DNA from: Oceanobacillus_B kapialis
GTDB lineage: Bacteria > Bacillota > Bacilli > Bacillales > Amphibacillaceae
NCBI RefSeq assembly: GCF_042685265.1
Contig: NZ_JBHUMX010000044.1
Strand: one strand, 5' to 3'
DNA length: 64,000 bases
In this document: positions 16,872 through 25,723 of the stretch, one piece after another
Numbering within the stretch: the first letter of the stretch is position 1
Layout: every line of letters starts with the position of its first letter
The notes under the pieces: generated by a model
The model's database searches: none
Seen by the model: the letters and a program-made list of their open reading frames with translations, nothing else
What the model was told of the DNA's origin: nothing
Made by a program: the position numbers and the translations under genes

Positions 16872-16984
16872 GCATGATATACATGTAGATCCCCCTCTTA
16901 AACATCATTTCCTTTACGTTATCCCCATAAGCATCCACCCCTTTCAATTCTTTGCCATACTGTTCTTGAAGGAAGGTGAGAAGT

Positions 16985-17878
16985 ATGCTTAAACTCAATC
17001 AGCTTAAAAAGCAGTATGGAAAAAACGTGGCATTAAAAAATGTTTCCCTAAACCTTGTTAGAGGGAGATGCTACGGGTTGGTTGGTCCCAATGGGGCAGG
17101 TAAAACGACTTTATTAAAAATTATTGCTTCTATTATTCAGGATTATCAAGGAAGTATAGAATTCAATAATTCTATCAGGACCAACCCGAAAGAATTAATT
17201 GGCTATATACCACAGGAGATTTGTCTTGAAGAATCCGTTACAGGAAGGGACAATTTATCCTTCTTTGGTAAGATCTACGGCTTAAAAGGGCAAATGCTGA
17301 GAAGACGGATAGATGGGGTTTTAAAGAAAATTGGTCTAACAGACAAAGCAAAGCAAAAAGTAACCACATATTCAGGTGGCATGAAGCGACGTTTAAACAT
17401 TGGCTGTGCCTTATTGCACCAGCCAGAGCTTATTATCATGGATGAACCTACTGTCGGAATTGATCCACAATCAAGACGCTATATTTTTAACATGATTGAA
17501 ACGTTAAAAGAGAATGGTTGCACCATCATCTATGCCAGCCACTATATGGAAGAGATAGAGCAAATTTGTGACGAAGCCATTTTTATCGATAAAGGAGCCA
17601 TCGCAGAAAACGACCGTGTGGATGTGCTGCTTCAAAAGTATGCAGTCCCCTCCATTTACCTTAAAGGAGAGCATTGCCTACCTGAGGCGAAAGGCGATTT
17701 CACCCTCTCACAACAAAAGGAAGGACATCTGCTACTGACAGACAATCCTTTACAGGTAATGGAGCGTGTTATCACGCATTGTAAAGAACACGCCGTACAA
17801 CCCGAGCAGCTGGAACTAAGCAAAGCTAGGCTGGAGGATGTCTTCTTTTCCTTAACAGGGAGTCAATTGCGTAATTAA
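16985..17878 (+). CDS. ABC transporter ATP-binding protein (LytTR/DUF3021 operon)
   Basis: A 297-residue ABC ATPase of the drug-export/Nat type. Walker A is GLVGPNGAGKTTLLKI, the signature is YSGGMKRRLN, Walker B is LIIMDEPTVGIDP and the H-loop is IIYASHYMEEIE. About 90 extra C-terminal residues are usual for this class. The ATG at 16985 follows GGAAGGTG. It is the first gene of a four-gene operon (ATPase, permease, LytTR regulator, DUF3021 protein). The exported substrate is unknown. Confidence 0.88.
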   Translation: MLKLNQLKKQYGKNVALKNVSLNLVRGRCYGLVGPNGAGKTTLLKIIASIIQDYQGSIEFNNSIRTNPKELIGYIPQEICLEESVTGRDNLSFFGKIYGLKGQMLRRRIDGVLKKIGLTDKAKQKVTTYSGGMKRRLNIGCALLHQPELIIMDEPTVGIDPQSRRYIFNMIETLKENGCTIIYASHYMEEIEQICDEAIFIDKGAIAENDRVDVLLQKYAVPSIYLKGEHCLPEAKGDFTLSQQKEGHLLLTDNPLQVMERVITHCKEHAVQPEQLELSKARLEDVFFSLTGSQLRN

Positions 17879-17905
17879 TTATGATAAAATGATAGGAGGA
17901 TTTAT

Positions 17906-18652
17906 ATGCGTTCGATTATTTCACTGGAACTGTTAAAGAACCTTCAAGATCGCGGTCTTATATTCTGGATGTTAATCTTACCAATTCTGTTTACTGTTTT
18001 ATTTATTTCTGTTTTTACTACTGGCACAGAAGGTGTTGCGAGAGAACAGGTTATCCTCTCCATTGTTCCAGGCTATACGGTCATGTTTGTGTTTTTTATT
18101 ACGATAACGATGATTGCGAACTTTATTAAGGACAGGGAACTGGGAATGACTGCCCGTCTTGCAAGCACCCCCTTGCCACCTTACAAATATTTACTCGGAA
18201 AATGGATTCCATATATGTATATCGTGTTTATCCAAATCGTTGTGCTTTTCCTATTTGGAAAGATCGTGTACGACGTACCATTAGAACAACCATTTTTCCT
18301 GTTGATCACCTCGCTTTTATTAACTTTCACCGTTACAGGAATCGGGTTAGCGCTATCTTTACTCGTAAAAACAAATAATATGGGAATTGCAATCACTCAG
18401 GTTATAGCACTTGGAGGTGCAGTCCTCAGCGGGCTATGGATGCCAATAGACATGATGCCATCCTTCATCCAGACATTCAGCAAATTTCTGCCACAATATT
18501 GGACACATCAAGCTTTTCAACAAGGCATGGAAGGATCTATGGAGCTAAGCGAACTTTTACTACCTAATACTGTGCTCCTTGTTTATGGGATTCTTGCTTT
18601 TACAATCGCCATTTTACGCTACCCAGCTTTCCTCAAGATGGCTAGGGGGTAG
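17906..18652 (+). CDS. ABC-2-type permease (LytTR/DUF3021 operon)
   Basis: A 248-residue permease with six membrane helices. It begins 27 bases after the ATPase with a TAGGAGGA ribosome-binding site. The loop TARLASTPLPPYKYLLGKWI, between the second and third helices, is typical of ABC-2 drug/lantibiotic-type exporters. It is the partner of the ATPase at 16985-17878. Confidence 0.84.
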   Translation: MRSIISLELLKNLQDRGLIFWMLILPILFTVLFISVFTTGTEGVAREQVILSIVPGYTVMFVFFITITMIANFIKDRELGMTARLASTPLPPYKYLLGKWIPYMYIVFIQIVVLFLFGKIVYDVPLEQPFFLLITSLLLTFTVTGIGLALSLLVKTNNMGIAITQVIALGGAVLSGLWMPIDMMPSFIQTFSKFLPQYWTHQAFQQGMEGSMELSELLLPNTVLLVYGILAFTIAILRYPAFLKMARG

Positions 18653-18670
18653 AGAAAACGGGGGATCTAG

Positions 18671-19120
18671 ATGAAATTGAACATAGAGATAGATGATAAA
18701 TATGAAGAAACCTCTGTCACCATTCAGGCAAAGGAATGGACGGAAGAGCTTGAGGAAATAGCTGCCATTATTAAAAAGCGAAAACAGCGCAGGTTATTTG
18801 GTGTGGATGAGGAGCAAACAATTTTGCTTAATCCCCGGGACATTGATTATATCTATGCTCAAAAGAGGAAGGTATTTGCAGTGACGAAAGATCGAGAATT
18901 AGAGGTTCGTATGAAGCTTTATGAGATGGAGAAAATGCTTGTCCCTCATGAGTTCATGCGTTTTTCCAAGTCTGTTATTGGCAACCTCGGGAGAATAGAA
19001 CGATTTGAATTGTCGTTTAGCGGAAATCTCTGTGTCTATTTTCAATCAGGCAATAAAGAATATATTACAAGAAAATATGTAAAACCAATAAAAGACCAGT
19101 TAATGAAGGGAGGGCATTAG
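18671..19120 (+). CDS. LytTR-domain DNA-binding regulator
   Basis: A 149-residue protein with a short N-terminal helical segment and a C-terminal LytTR domain (about residues 45-145, with IDYIYAQKRKVFAVT, MRFSKSVIGNLGRIERF and YITRKYVKPIKDQL). It has no receiver domain, so it is not a classical two-component regulator. It starts 18 bases after the permease and is followed 2 bases later by the DUF3021 gene. That pairing defines LytTR regulatory systems in other Firmicutes, in which the membrane protein restrains the regulator. It probably controls this operon. Confidence 0.85.
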   Translation: MKLNIEIDDKYEETSVTIQAKEWTEELEEIAAIIKKRKQRRLFGVDEEQTILLNPRDIDYIYAQKRKVFAVTKDRELEVRMKLYEMEKMLVPHEFMRFSKSVIGNLGRIERFELSFSGNLCVYFQSGNKEYITRKYVKPIKDQLMKGGH

Positions 19121-19122
19121 AG

Positions 19123-19533
19123 ATGATCTTAGAAATCGCAAAACGTTGCATGTTCGGTATATCATTCAGCGGGATTTTTACCTTTATTGCCCTAACGATT
19201 ATGAAATTTAACGAAATAGACTCCTCAGTATCAGAGATCTGGATGCATATGGGTGCGAGTATGTTACTTGGAATCTATTACGGTCTTTCCTCGTATATTT
19301 ATGGTGATGGTGAAGGCAGTTATCTAAAAAAAACAATCTTTCATTTTTGTTTATCCCTTACCATCTATTACATCATTGCCTTTACGGTAGGCTGGGTGCC
19401 ATTTAGTTGGTTGGCAGCATCACTAAGCTTTATAGTGTTTGTAATAGTGTATGCCATATTTTGGTTTGGCTACTATTCCTACTACAAGAAGGTAGAGAGC
19501 ACTATGAATGAACAGCTAAACAAAAAGCAATAA
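19123..19533 (+). CDS. DUF3021-family membrane protein (LytTR partner)
   Basis: A 136-residue protein with four membrane helices (about residues 8-27, 41-58, 70-90 and 97-120) and a charged C-terminus, matching DUF3021. Members adjacent to receiver-less LytTR genes act as membrane-bound inhibitors of that regulator in streptococci; a similar role here is inference. It is the last gene of the operon and no terminator is evident after it. Confidence 0.8.
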   Translation: MILEIAKRCMFGISFSGIFTFIALTIMKFNEIDSSVSEIWMHMGASMLLGIYYGLSSYIYGDGEGSYLKKTIFHFCLSLTIYYIIAFTVGWVPFSWLAASLSFIVFVIVYAIFWFGYYSYYKKVESTMNEQLNKKQ

Positions 19534-19598
19534 GTATAGGTTGAAAATCGAAAAGCAGGCTTGTCTTTGTTACACTAAAGAGGAATGGAGGGAAGAAA

Positions 19599-20120
19599 AT
19601 GCGACTACAAAATAAAAAAGTAATTGCCTTAGTCGACCAGGAATTTGAAGACCTAGAACTTTGGTATCCTATTCTTCGCCTACAGGAAGAAGGAGCACAG
19701 GTCGATTTAGTCGGGAAAGAAGCTGGCAAAACCTATATAGGAAAATATGGCGTTCCTGCAGAATCTGCTTATGCTTTTGAAGATGTAAAAGCAGCAGATT
19801 ACGACGCTATCCTGGTCCCTGGAGGCTGGGCACCTGATAAATTACGCCGCTATCCTGAGGTGCTGGAATTAGTTACGGAAATGGATAAAGTGAAAAAGCC
19901 AATCGGGCAAATCTGCCACGCTGGCTGGGTGCTTATTTCTGCTAACATTCTTTCCGGCAAAAACGTCACAAGTACCCCTGGCATTAAGGACGATATGACA
20001 AATGCAGGCGCTACGTGGAGTGATGAAGCAGTCGTGACAGATGGCCATATTATTTCCAGCCGTCGCCCACCGGATTTACCCCCATATGTTAAAGCTTTTG
20101 CAGATAAATTAGCGGACTAG
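19599..20120 (+). CDS. DJ-1/PfpI-family protein
   Basis: A 173-residue PfpI-type member of the DJ-1/PfpI superfamily. The conserved Glu is in DQEFEDLE, the nucleophile Cys is in IGQICHAGW (about residue 104) and a Gly-rich loop is in ILVPGGWAPDKLRR. Such proteins act as deglycases, glyoxalase-like hydratases or stress chaperones; older annotations call them intracellular proteases. GGAGGGAAGAAA precedes the ATG. It is a single-gene unit with its own terminator. Confidence 0.85.
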   Translation: MRLQNKKVIALVDQEFEDLELWYPILRLQEEGAQVDLVGKEAGKTYIGKYGVPAESAYAFEDVKAADYDAILVPGGWAPDKLRRYPEVLELVTEMDKVKKPIGQICHAGWVLISANILSGKNVTSTPGIKDDMTNAGATWSDEAVVTDGHIISSRRPPDLPPYVKAFADKLAD

Positions 20121-20135
20121 CTAAGTAGTATTTAG

Positions 20136-20164
20136 AAAAGCTCACGAGAATACCGTGAGCTTTT
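20136..20164 (+). terminator. Terminator of the PfpI gene
   Basis: AAAAGCTCACG-agaatac-CGTGAGCTTTTG follows the gene closely. Confidence 0.82.
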
Positions 20165-20232
20165 GTTTCTTTACACAAAGAAAACGTTTCCATATAATAA
20201 AGGCAGTGATGCACAATTATGGGAGGGGTATA

Positions 20233-22221
20233 ATGAGCACAATTGAGGAAGGAACGCTTTTATGGGAACCACGTGAGGAATTAAAACAAAAAGCTGCCGT
20301 CACAGCTTATATGAACTGGCTACGGACAGAAAAAAAGCTGAATTTCCAGGATTATCATTCTCTATGGAAATGGTCGACAGATGAAATAGAGAGCTTTTGG
20401 GAAAGTCTTTGGGATTACTTTCAAATAAAGTCCTCTATACCATATAAATCTATTTTAAGCTCACGTAATATGCCTGGTGCAAAGTGGTTTACTGGGGCAG
20501 CAATTAACTACACAGAACATATTTTCAATCAACGTGACAAAGAAGCAATTGCCATTATACATGCCTCTGAAACACGCCCCACTTCGTCTATTACCTGGGG
20601 AGAGCTTGAACAGGACACAAGAGCATTTCAGCAAACCCTAAAAAAATCCGGAGTTAAAAAAGGCGACCGCATCGTCGCATATGTCCCCAACATCTATGAA
20701 GCTGTCGTAGCCTTCCTTGCCACAGCAAGCCTTGGTGCCATTTGGTCAAGCGCCTCGCCTGATTTTGGCACGGAAAGTGTTATGGATCGCTTCCAGCAAA
20801 TTGAACCTAAAGTGATGATTACAGTGGATGGGTATAACTATAATGGTAAAGAATTTAGTCGGTTAGATGTTGTAAAAGGGATACAGGAAGCACTCCCAAC
20901 CCTCGAAACAACCATTGCAATTCCCTATCTCTCTAAGACAAATGACATATCGACACTAAAAAATTGTATTACCTGGGCTGAAGCGACTACTTTAGACGAA
21001 GATACCCCGTTTACTTTTGAGCAAGTAGAATTTAATGATCCTTTATGGATTTTATTTTCCTCTGGAACCACTGGAAAACCGAAGCCTATCGTCCAAAGCC
21101 AAGGAGGCATTCTACTGGAGCACTTAAAAGCAATGACCTTTCATATGGATGTTTCAGAAGAAGATCGCTTCTTTTGGTACACCACCACAGGCTGGATGAT
21201 GTGGAACTTCCTTGTTGGTGGTCTACTAGTCGGATCGACCATTGTGCTGTATGACGGAAGCCCTGCTTATCCGGACAAAAGGCAATTATGGAAATTTGCT
21301 GAGGAAACGAAACTTACCGTGTTTGGAACAAGCGCATCCTTTCTAACCTCATGTATGAAGGATAACATGCAGCCTGGCACAGAATTTGACCTCAAGCATA
21401 TAAAGAATATTAGCTCGACAGGATCCCCCTTGCCACCAGAAGGCTTTTTATGGTGCTATGAAAATGTGAAGAAGGATTTGTGGATTTCTTCGGTAAGTGG
21501 CGGAACTGACGTGTGTACTGCCTTTATTTTAGGTACACCTATTCTCCCAGTCTATGCGGGAGAACTCCAATGCCGAGGCCTTGGTGCGCGTATTGAAAGC
21601 TTTAACGAACAGGAAGAACCTCTCATAGAGGAGGTGGGCGAATTGGTTCTAACAGCGCCTTTTCCATCGATGCCCGTATTTTTCTGGAACGATGTAAATA
21701 ATAGCAGACTTATAGATAGTTATTTTGATGTCTTTCCTGGCATTTGGTGCCATGGAGATTATTTAAAGATAACCAATCGACATACTTGCGTTATTTATGG
21801 TAGATCAGATGCCACGATAAACCGAGGCGGTATACGTATTGGTACTAGTGAAATCTATCGTGCCGTTGATCACATTGAAGAAGTCACTGATAGCTTAATC
21901 GTAGATATCCCCTTAGATAACGGGGAATCGTCCACCCCGTTGTTTGTAGTGATGCGGGATGGGGTGGAGCTAACAGAAGAGATTCAACAAAAAATTAAAA
22001 AGCAAATTCGTTCACACTGCTCACCGAGACATACACCAACAGCCATCTACCAAGTACCAGACTTACCAAAGACATTAAATGGGAAAAAGCTCGAGATACC
22101 TGTAAAGAAAATACTAATGGGCAAACCTGTTGACCAAGTAGTAAACAAAGGGTCCTTAAGTAATAAAGCTTCCTTAGATTACTTTATTCGCTTTTCCAAA
22201 GAACAAGCCCAAATACCATAG
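20233..22221 (+). CDS. Acetoacetyl-CoA synthetase
   Basis: A 662-residue adenylate-forming ligase of the acetoacetate-CoA ligase type (acetoacetate + ATP + CoA to acetoacetyl-CoA). Motifs are the AMP-binding loop LFSSGTTGKPKPIVQSQGG, TTTGWMMWNFLVGGL, HGDYLKI and the catalytic-Lys tail PKTLNGKKLEIPVKK. The N-terminal segment (WEPREELKQKAAVTAYMNW) is specific to this subgroup. Length is normal. The ATG at 20233 follows GGGAGGGG; upstream in-frame codons overlap the preceding terminator. It probably feeds ketone-body-type substrates or PHB/leucine products into acetyl-CoA. Confidence 0.9.
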   Translation: MSTIEEGTLLWEPREELKQKAAVTAYMNWLRTEKKLNFQDYHSLWKWSTDEIESFWESLWDYFQIKSSIPYKSILSSRNMPGAKWFTGAAINYTEHIFNQRDKEAIAIIHASETRPTSSITWGELEQDTRAFQQTLKKSGVKKGDRIVAYVPNIYEAVVAFLATASLGAIWSSASPDFGTESVMDRFQQIEPKVMITVDGYNYNGKEFSRLDVVKGIQEALPTLETTIAIPYLSKTNDISTLKNCITWAEATTLDEDTPFTFEQVEFNDPLWILFSSGTTGKPKPIVQSQGGILLEHLKAMTFHMDVSEEDRFFWYTTTGWMMWNFLVGGLLVGSTIVLYDGSPAYPDKRQLWKFAEETKLTVFGTSASFLTSCMKDNMQPGTEFDLKHIKNISSTGSPLPPEGFLWCYENVKKDLWISSVSGGTDVCTAFILGTPILPVYAGELQCRGLGARIESFNEQEEPLIEEVGELVLTAPFPSMPVFFWNDVNNSRLIDSYFDVFPGIWCHGDYLKITNRHTCVIYGRSDATINRGGIRIGTSEIYRAVDHIEEVTDSLIVDIPLDNGESSTPLFVVMRDGVELTEEIQQKIKKQIRSHCSPRHTPTAIYQVPDLPKTLNGKKLEIPVKKILMGKPVDQVVNKGSLSNKASLDYFIRFSKEQAQIP

Positions 22222-22256
22222 AATAGAGGTTAACAAAGCACTTATACAATTCAAAT

Positions 22257-22284
22257 AGGGGCGGAGAAATCCGCTCTTTTATTT
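22257..22284 (+). terminator. Terminator after the acetoacetyl-CoA synthetase gene
   Basis: GGGGCGGA-gaaa-TCCGCTC is followed by a T-rich run. Confidence 0.6.
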
Positions 22285-22289
22285 AGTAG

Positions 22290-22524
22290 AACAAAAGCGC
22301 AAGCGCCCGTTTAGAGACGTACGGACTGGACTGAGCCGCAGGAGATAAAGGAAACACGGCGACCGTAGGGAGCTGATGTTGACTTTCACCTCAAGGGTAT
22401 AAGTGCGACTAGGCCTCTGGTTTCACCAATCGGCAAGTCTTCTTTATCGTACGGAGGTGAGGGAAGTCTCGCTAGTCTCTGGGCGCTGGAGCTGGACGTG
22501 GCTGTTCCTGTCTAAGAACAACAT
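22290..22524 (+). repeat. Interspersed repeat, full-length copy (R1)
   Basis: This non-coding stretch begins ACAAAAGCGCAAGCGCCCG and ends GGGCGCTGGAGCTGGACGTG plus a short tail. It is more GC-rich than its surroundings. Degenerate partial copies occur at 37893-37955 (first and last blocks joined) and 41427-41460 (last block only). I recognise this style of element as common between genes in Bacillaceae genomes. The rest of the gap 22222-22641 holds only the two flanking terminators. Confidence 0.7.
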
Positions 22525-22553
22525 ACCGCCAATTTTTTATACTTCCTTATCTC

Positions 22554-22606
22554 TTAAAAAAATACAAACTACCTTGTGTTGAAGAAATCACACAAAATAG
22601 TTTGTA
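22554..22606 (-). terminator. Terminator of the M42 peptidase gene
   Basis: On the minus strand ACAAACTAttTTGTGT pairs with ACACAAggTAGTTTGT and is followed by T7. Confidence 0.85.
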
Positions 22607-22641
22607 CTCTTTAATTCTAATATGCTGTGAAGAGGCAGTTC

Positions 22642-23703
22642 TTAAAATTCAAAGGTTGATGTTTCATCTAACTGCAATAGAAACGCCTTTGCTAATTCTT
22701 TAGTAGCTTCAAGGTCCTGCAGACTAACAAGTTCCACAGGTGAATGCGTATAGCGAGAAGGAATGGACAGTACCCCAGTTGGCACTCCTTTATCCGCTAA
22801 AGCGATAGCACCACCATCTGTCCCAATTCCAGGGAAAACCTCTAATTGATAAGGTATTGCGTTCGCTTTGGCGATATTCAGCAATTTTTCCTTCATGGTT
22901 CGTTGTACAAGTAGACTAAAGTCCATTACTTTAATTCCGGTACCTCCGCCTAATTTCAAACTTTGATCCATGATATCCTCTGGAGTATCGCTAACCGCTG
23001 TCGTATCTACTGCAATAGCTGCATCCACTTCAAGTTTATTAATTGCCGCCTGGGCACCTCGAAGGCCAACCTCTTCCTGTACCGTAAACAGAAAAACAGT
23101 CTCTCCTGCAAACTCCTTCTCGTCTAAATCCTCCAAGATTGACAAGAGAACAGCGCAACCTGACCGATCATCTAACGATTTACCACGAGCTAGTTTATTC
23201 TCTTCTGGCCCTACCCATTTTAAGTTGGGTGCGTATGTAACAGGTGTACCGACTTCCACTCCCATTTCAAGTGCTTCTTGCTTGGAACGCGCTCCAATAT
23301 CGATATAAAGTTGTGGATGACGTCTTACCTTTGTAGGGTCTTCAAATTTCACAAAATGAGCAGAAATTGTCCCAATTACCCCATCTAGTTCTGCATCTCT
23401 TCCTAATACTTTTACCTCTTGGGTAAGTAAAATGCGATCATCATGTCCACCGAGCTTTTCAAAGCGAAGGAAGCCGTTATCTTCTATCTTTTTAACGATA
23501 AATCCAACTTCATCCATATGGGCAGTAAGCAATACTTTAGGTCCTGGCTTGGTTCCTGTTTTTCGAGCAATAACATTGCCTACTCTATCTATTTCTACAT
23601 GATCAACCTTGTCTTTTACATAATCTTTAATAAAGTAAGCTACATGTTGTTCGTGCCCACACGGGCCGTTTAAGTCCGTCAATTTCTTCAGTAGTTCTTT
23701 CAC
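22642..23703 (-). CDS. M42-family aminopeptidase
   Basis: A 353-residue member of peptidase family M42 (FrvX/YsdC, deblocking or glutamyl aminopeptidase type), a dinuclear metal enzyme that forms large cytosolic tetrahedral complexes. Metal and catalytic segments visible are LLTAHMDEVGF, LDDRSGCAVLL, VQEEVGLRGA, IAVDTTAVSDTP and SIPSRYTHSPVE. The GTG at 23703 is the likely start, since AAGGGGTG lies 8 bases upstream and homology begins there; the much longer open frame upstream is not coding. It trims peptides, for instance those imported by the DtpT carrier nearby. Confidence 0.9.
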   Translation of the reverse strand: MKELLKKLTDLNGPCGHEQHVAYFIKDYVKDKVDHVEIDRVGNVIARKTGTKPGPKVLLTAHMDEVGFIVKKIEDNGFLRFEKLGGHDDRILLTQEVKVLGRDAELDGVIGTISAHFVKFEDPTKVRRHPQLYIDIGARSKQEALEMGVEVGTPVTYAPNLKWVGPEENKLARGKSLDDRSGCAVLLSILEDLDEKEFAGETVFLFTVQEEVGLRGAQAAINKLEVDAAIAVDTTAVSDTPEDIMDQSLKLGGGTGIKVMDFSLLVQRTMKEKLLNIAKANAIPYQLEVFPGIGTDGGAIALADKGVPTGVLSIPSRYTHSPVELVSLQDLEATKELAKAFLLQLDETSTFEF

Positions 23704-23775
23704 TTTGTATACACCCCTTATTTTCCAAACAATCGAATTATTTCTATTATAGCGATCAATTAAATGTTTTAGAAA

Positions 23776-23808
23776 CAAAAAGGCCTGCCACCTTAAGTGA
23801 CAGACCTC
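23776..23808 (-). terminator. Terminator of the panF-type operon
   Basis: On the minus strand AGGTCTGTCAC-ttaa-GGTGGCAGGCCT is followed by T5. Confidence 0.8.
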
Positions 23809-23810
23809 GC

Positions 23811-25241
23811 TCAAGCAACTGTTTTCTTTTGTGTTGCTAAACTTGCAGCTATATAAACAAAGAAAGATACAACAATTGGTAAGACAACGGAGTGTAACCC
23901 AAACGGCTGTGGGAAGAAGGAATCTGATAAAATGTATAATCCAACACCTGTCACCATGGAGCCTAATGCCCCGTATTTGTTTCCTTTTTCCCAGTATAAT
24001 CCCATTACAATAGGCCATATAAACGCCGCTTCTAATCCACCAAAGGCGAATAAATTTAGCCAAATAATTAAATCAGGTGGATTTAATGCCATGATAAATA
24101 CAATAATACCAAGAATAGCCGTAATTCCGATGCTTAGCCGCTTAACACGCGTGTCGGATGCTTTAGGTTCCACATAATTCAAATAAACGTCTTTCACAAT
24201 TGTAGAACTTACTAGTAACAACAAGGAATCAACTGTCGACATAATAGCCGCCATTGGCGCAGCTAGCACAATACCGGCAAGCCAATTTGGCATAACCTCT
24301 AATGCTATAAGTGGCATAACACGGTCTCCAACCTCAATTCCTGGTAGGATAGGCCGGGCAAATACACCAATTAAATGCATGTTCAACATAATGACACCAA
24401 CCACAATTGTTCCGATAATAATTGCTCTGTGCATAGATTGCGAGCTTTTATAGGACATTGCTCTAATAGCAATTTGCGGCAACGCGACTACCCCCACCCC
24501 TACAAGGATCCAAAACGAGGACACATACCTCGGTGTAAGAGACCCATCTGACCCGAAAGGTGTAATGAGGTTAGGGTTTTCGGCAGTTAAATCAGCAATA
24601 ATTGCTGGAACTCCCCCACCCGCAATGATCACGGCAACAAGTAAAATTAATGTCCCAACAAACATGACACTTCCTTGAATAGCATCTGTTAAGGCAACAG
24701 CACGAAAGCCTCCTACCGTTACATAGATTAAAACAGAGACGGCGAATATAAACAAAGCCGTTGTATATTCTATTCCAATCAAGGATTCTATTAGTCTAGC
24801 GCCACCAATCCATTGTGCTGCCATAGCAGAAAAGAGAAATACAATGATACTAATTGCAGCTAAGATAACAACCCATTTTGATTTGTACCTTTCCTTTAGG
24901 AAATCTACCATTGTCAAAGCCTGATAGCGTCTTGTCACAACAGCAAACTTTTTCCCAAGTACCATAAGTACAAAATAACCTGTAGCCACTTGCGACATGG
25001 CTAACAAAACCCATCCTAGTCCTTCATTATAAGCCGTCCCCGGCCCACCGATAAAGCTACTAGCACTTCCATAGGTTGCCGTCATGGTCATAGCAAGTAC
25101 AAAGCCCCCGAGACTTCTTCCTCCGAGGAAATAATCCTGTGCAAAGCTAGTTGATTTTTTCAGGTAGCCGCCAGACCATATACCAACAACAAAAATGATG
25201 ACTAAAAAGAGGATTAAGGGTATTAACGATTCCCAGTTCAT
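23811..25241 (-). CDS. Sodium:solute symporter, PanF-like
   Basis: A 476-residue sodium:solute symporter (SSS family) with 13 helices, closest in layout to sodium/pantothenate symporter PanF and B. subtilis YhjB. Family segments include DYFLGGRSLGGFVLAMTMTA, ATYGSASSFIGGPG, GGFRAVALTDAIQG and AAPMAAIMSTVDSLLLL. The start overlaps the stop of the upstream DUF997 gene by 4 bases. A yhdT-panF arrangement is conserved in E. coli too, which supports pantothenate or a related acid as substrate. Confidence 0.85.
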   Translation of the reverse strand: MNWESLIPLILFLVIIFVVGIWSGGYLKKSTSFAQDYFLGGRSLGGFVLAMTMTATYGSASSFIGGPGTAYNEGLGWVLLAMSQVATGYFVLMVLGKKFAVVTRRYQALTMVDFLKERYKSKWVVILAAISIIVFLFSAMAAQWIGGARLIESLIGIEYTTALFIFAVSVLIYVTVGGFRAVALTDAIQGSVMFVGTLILLVAVIIAGGGVPAIIADLTAENPNLITPFGSDGSLTPRYVSSFWILVGVGVVALPQIAIRAMSYKSSQSMHRAIIIGTIVVGVIMLNMHLIGVFARPILPGIEVGDRVMPLIALEVMPNWLAGIVLAAPMAAIMSTVDSLLLLVSSTIVKDVYLNYVEPKASDTRVKRLSIGITAILGIIVFIMALNPPDLIIWLNLFAFGGLEAAFIWPIVMGLYWEKGNKYGALGSMVTGVGLYILSDSFFPQPFGLHSVVLPIVVSFFVYIAASLATQKKTVA

Positions 25242-25501
25242 TTATCTTCCATCTCCTCTTCAAAAGGAATAGCAACAAAAAACTTCTTCACCACAATTGT
25301 CACCAACAATGCCATAACAATAAAACCGACTACACAGCTATAAAAAAACCATGCAGGAAAACCTAGCACATATGTATAATCTTGTGGGTCTTTACTTCCA
25401 AATCCATAAGCAAATGCAAACCACCAGACAAAATTAAAAACAACTAACCCTACCCCAATCCATGCTTCGCGATTCGCGATCTTTACATGTTCTTTTTTCA
25501 T
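25238..25501 (-). CDS. YhdT/DUF997-family small membrane protein
   Basis: An 87-residue protein with two membrane helices (about residues 15-36 and 48-72) of the DUF997 (YhdT/YhjC) family. It accompanies PanF-type symporters and is probably a subunit or stabiliser of the carrier encoded next. The family core is REAWIGVGLVVFNFVWWFAF followed by GFPAWFFYSC. The ATG at 25501 follows AAAGGAG at 11 bases; the GTG at 25513 has no usable ribosome-binding site. Confidence 0.8.
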   Translation of the reverse strand: MKKEHVKIANREAWIGVGLVVFNFVWWFAFAYGFGSKDPQDYTYVLGFPAWFFYSCVVGFIVMALLVTIVVKKFFVAIPFEEEMEDK

Positions 25502-25678
25502 CGTAAGGCTCACTCCTTTTTTAATATAAGGACGGTGAGACGACCTCCCTTTATTTATTTCTTTCTATAGTCTAACAAAACTATATCGTTTCCCTTCTCT
25601 ATTGTAAACAAGAAAAGTTGAAAGCGTTTCACATCAAGGTGCACATAGATAACTACTTAAATTTCCTCCAACATATAG

Positions 25679-25710
25679 AAAATCCAGCAAGGTTTCCCCT
25701 GCTGGATTTC
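25679..25710 (-). terminator. Terminator of the peptide-transporter gene
   Basis: AAATCCAGCA and TGCTGGATTT pair across a 10-base loop in the gap between the two convergently placed ends. Confidence 0.75.
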
Positions 25711-25723
25711 TTTTGCCGTTTTC

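Noticed and set aside
23704..24063. 120-residue N-terminal extension of the M42 peptidase frame
   Set aside because: Homology and a good ribosome-binding site place the start at the GTG at 23703. The extension crosses into the neighbouring symporter gene and its terminator.
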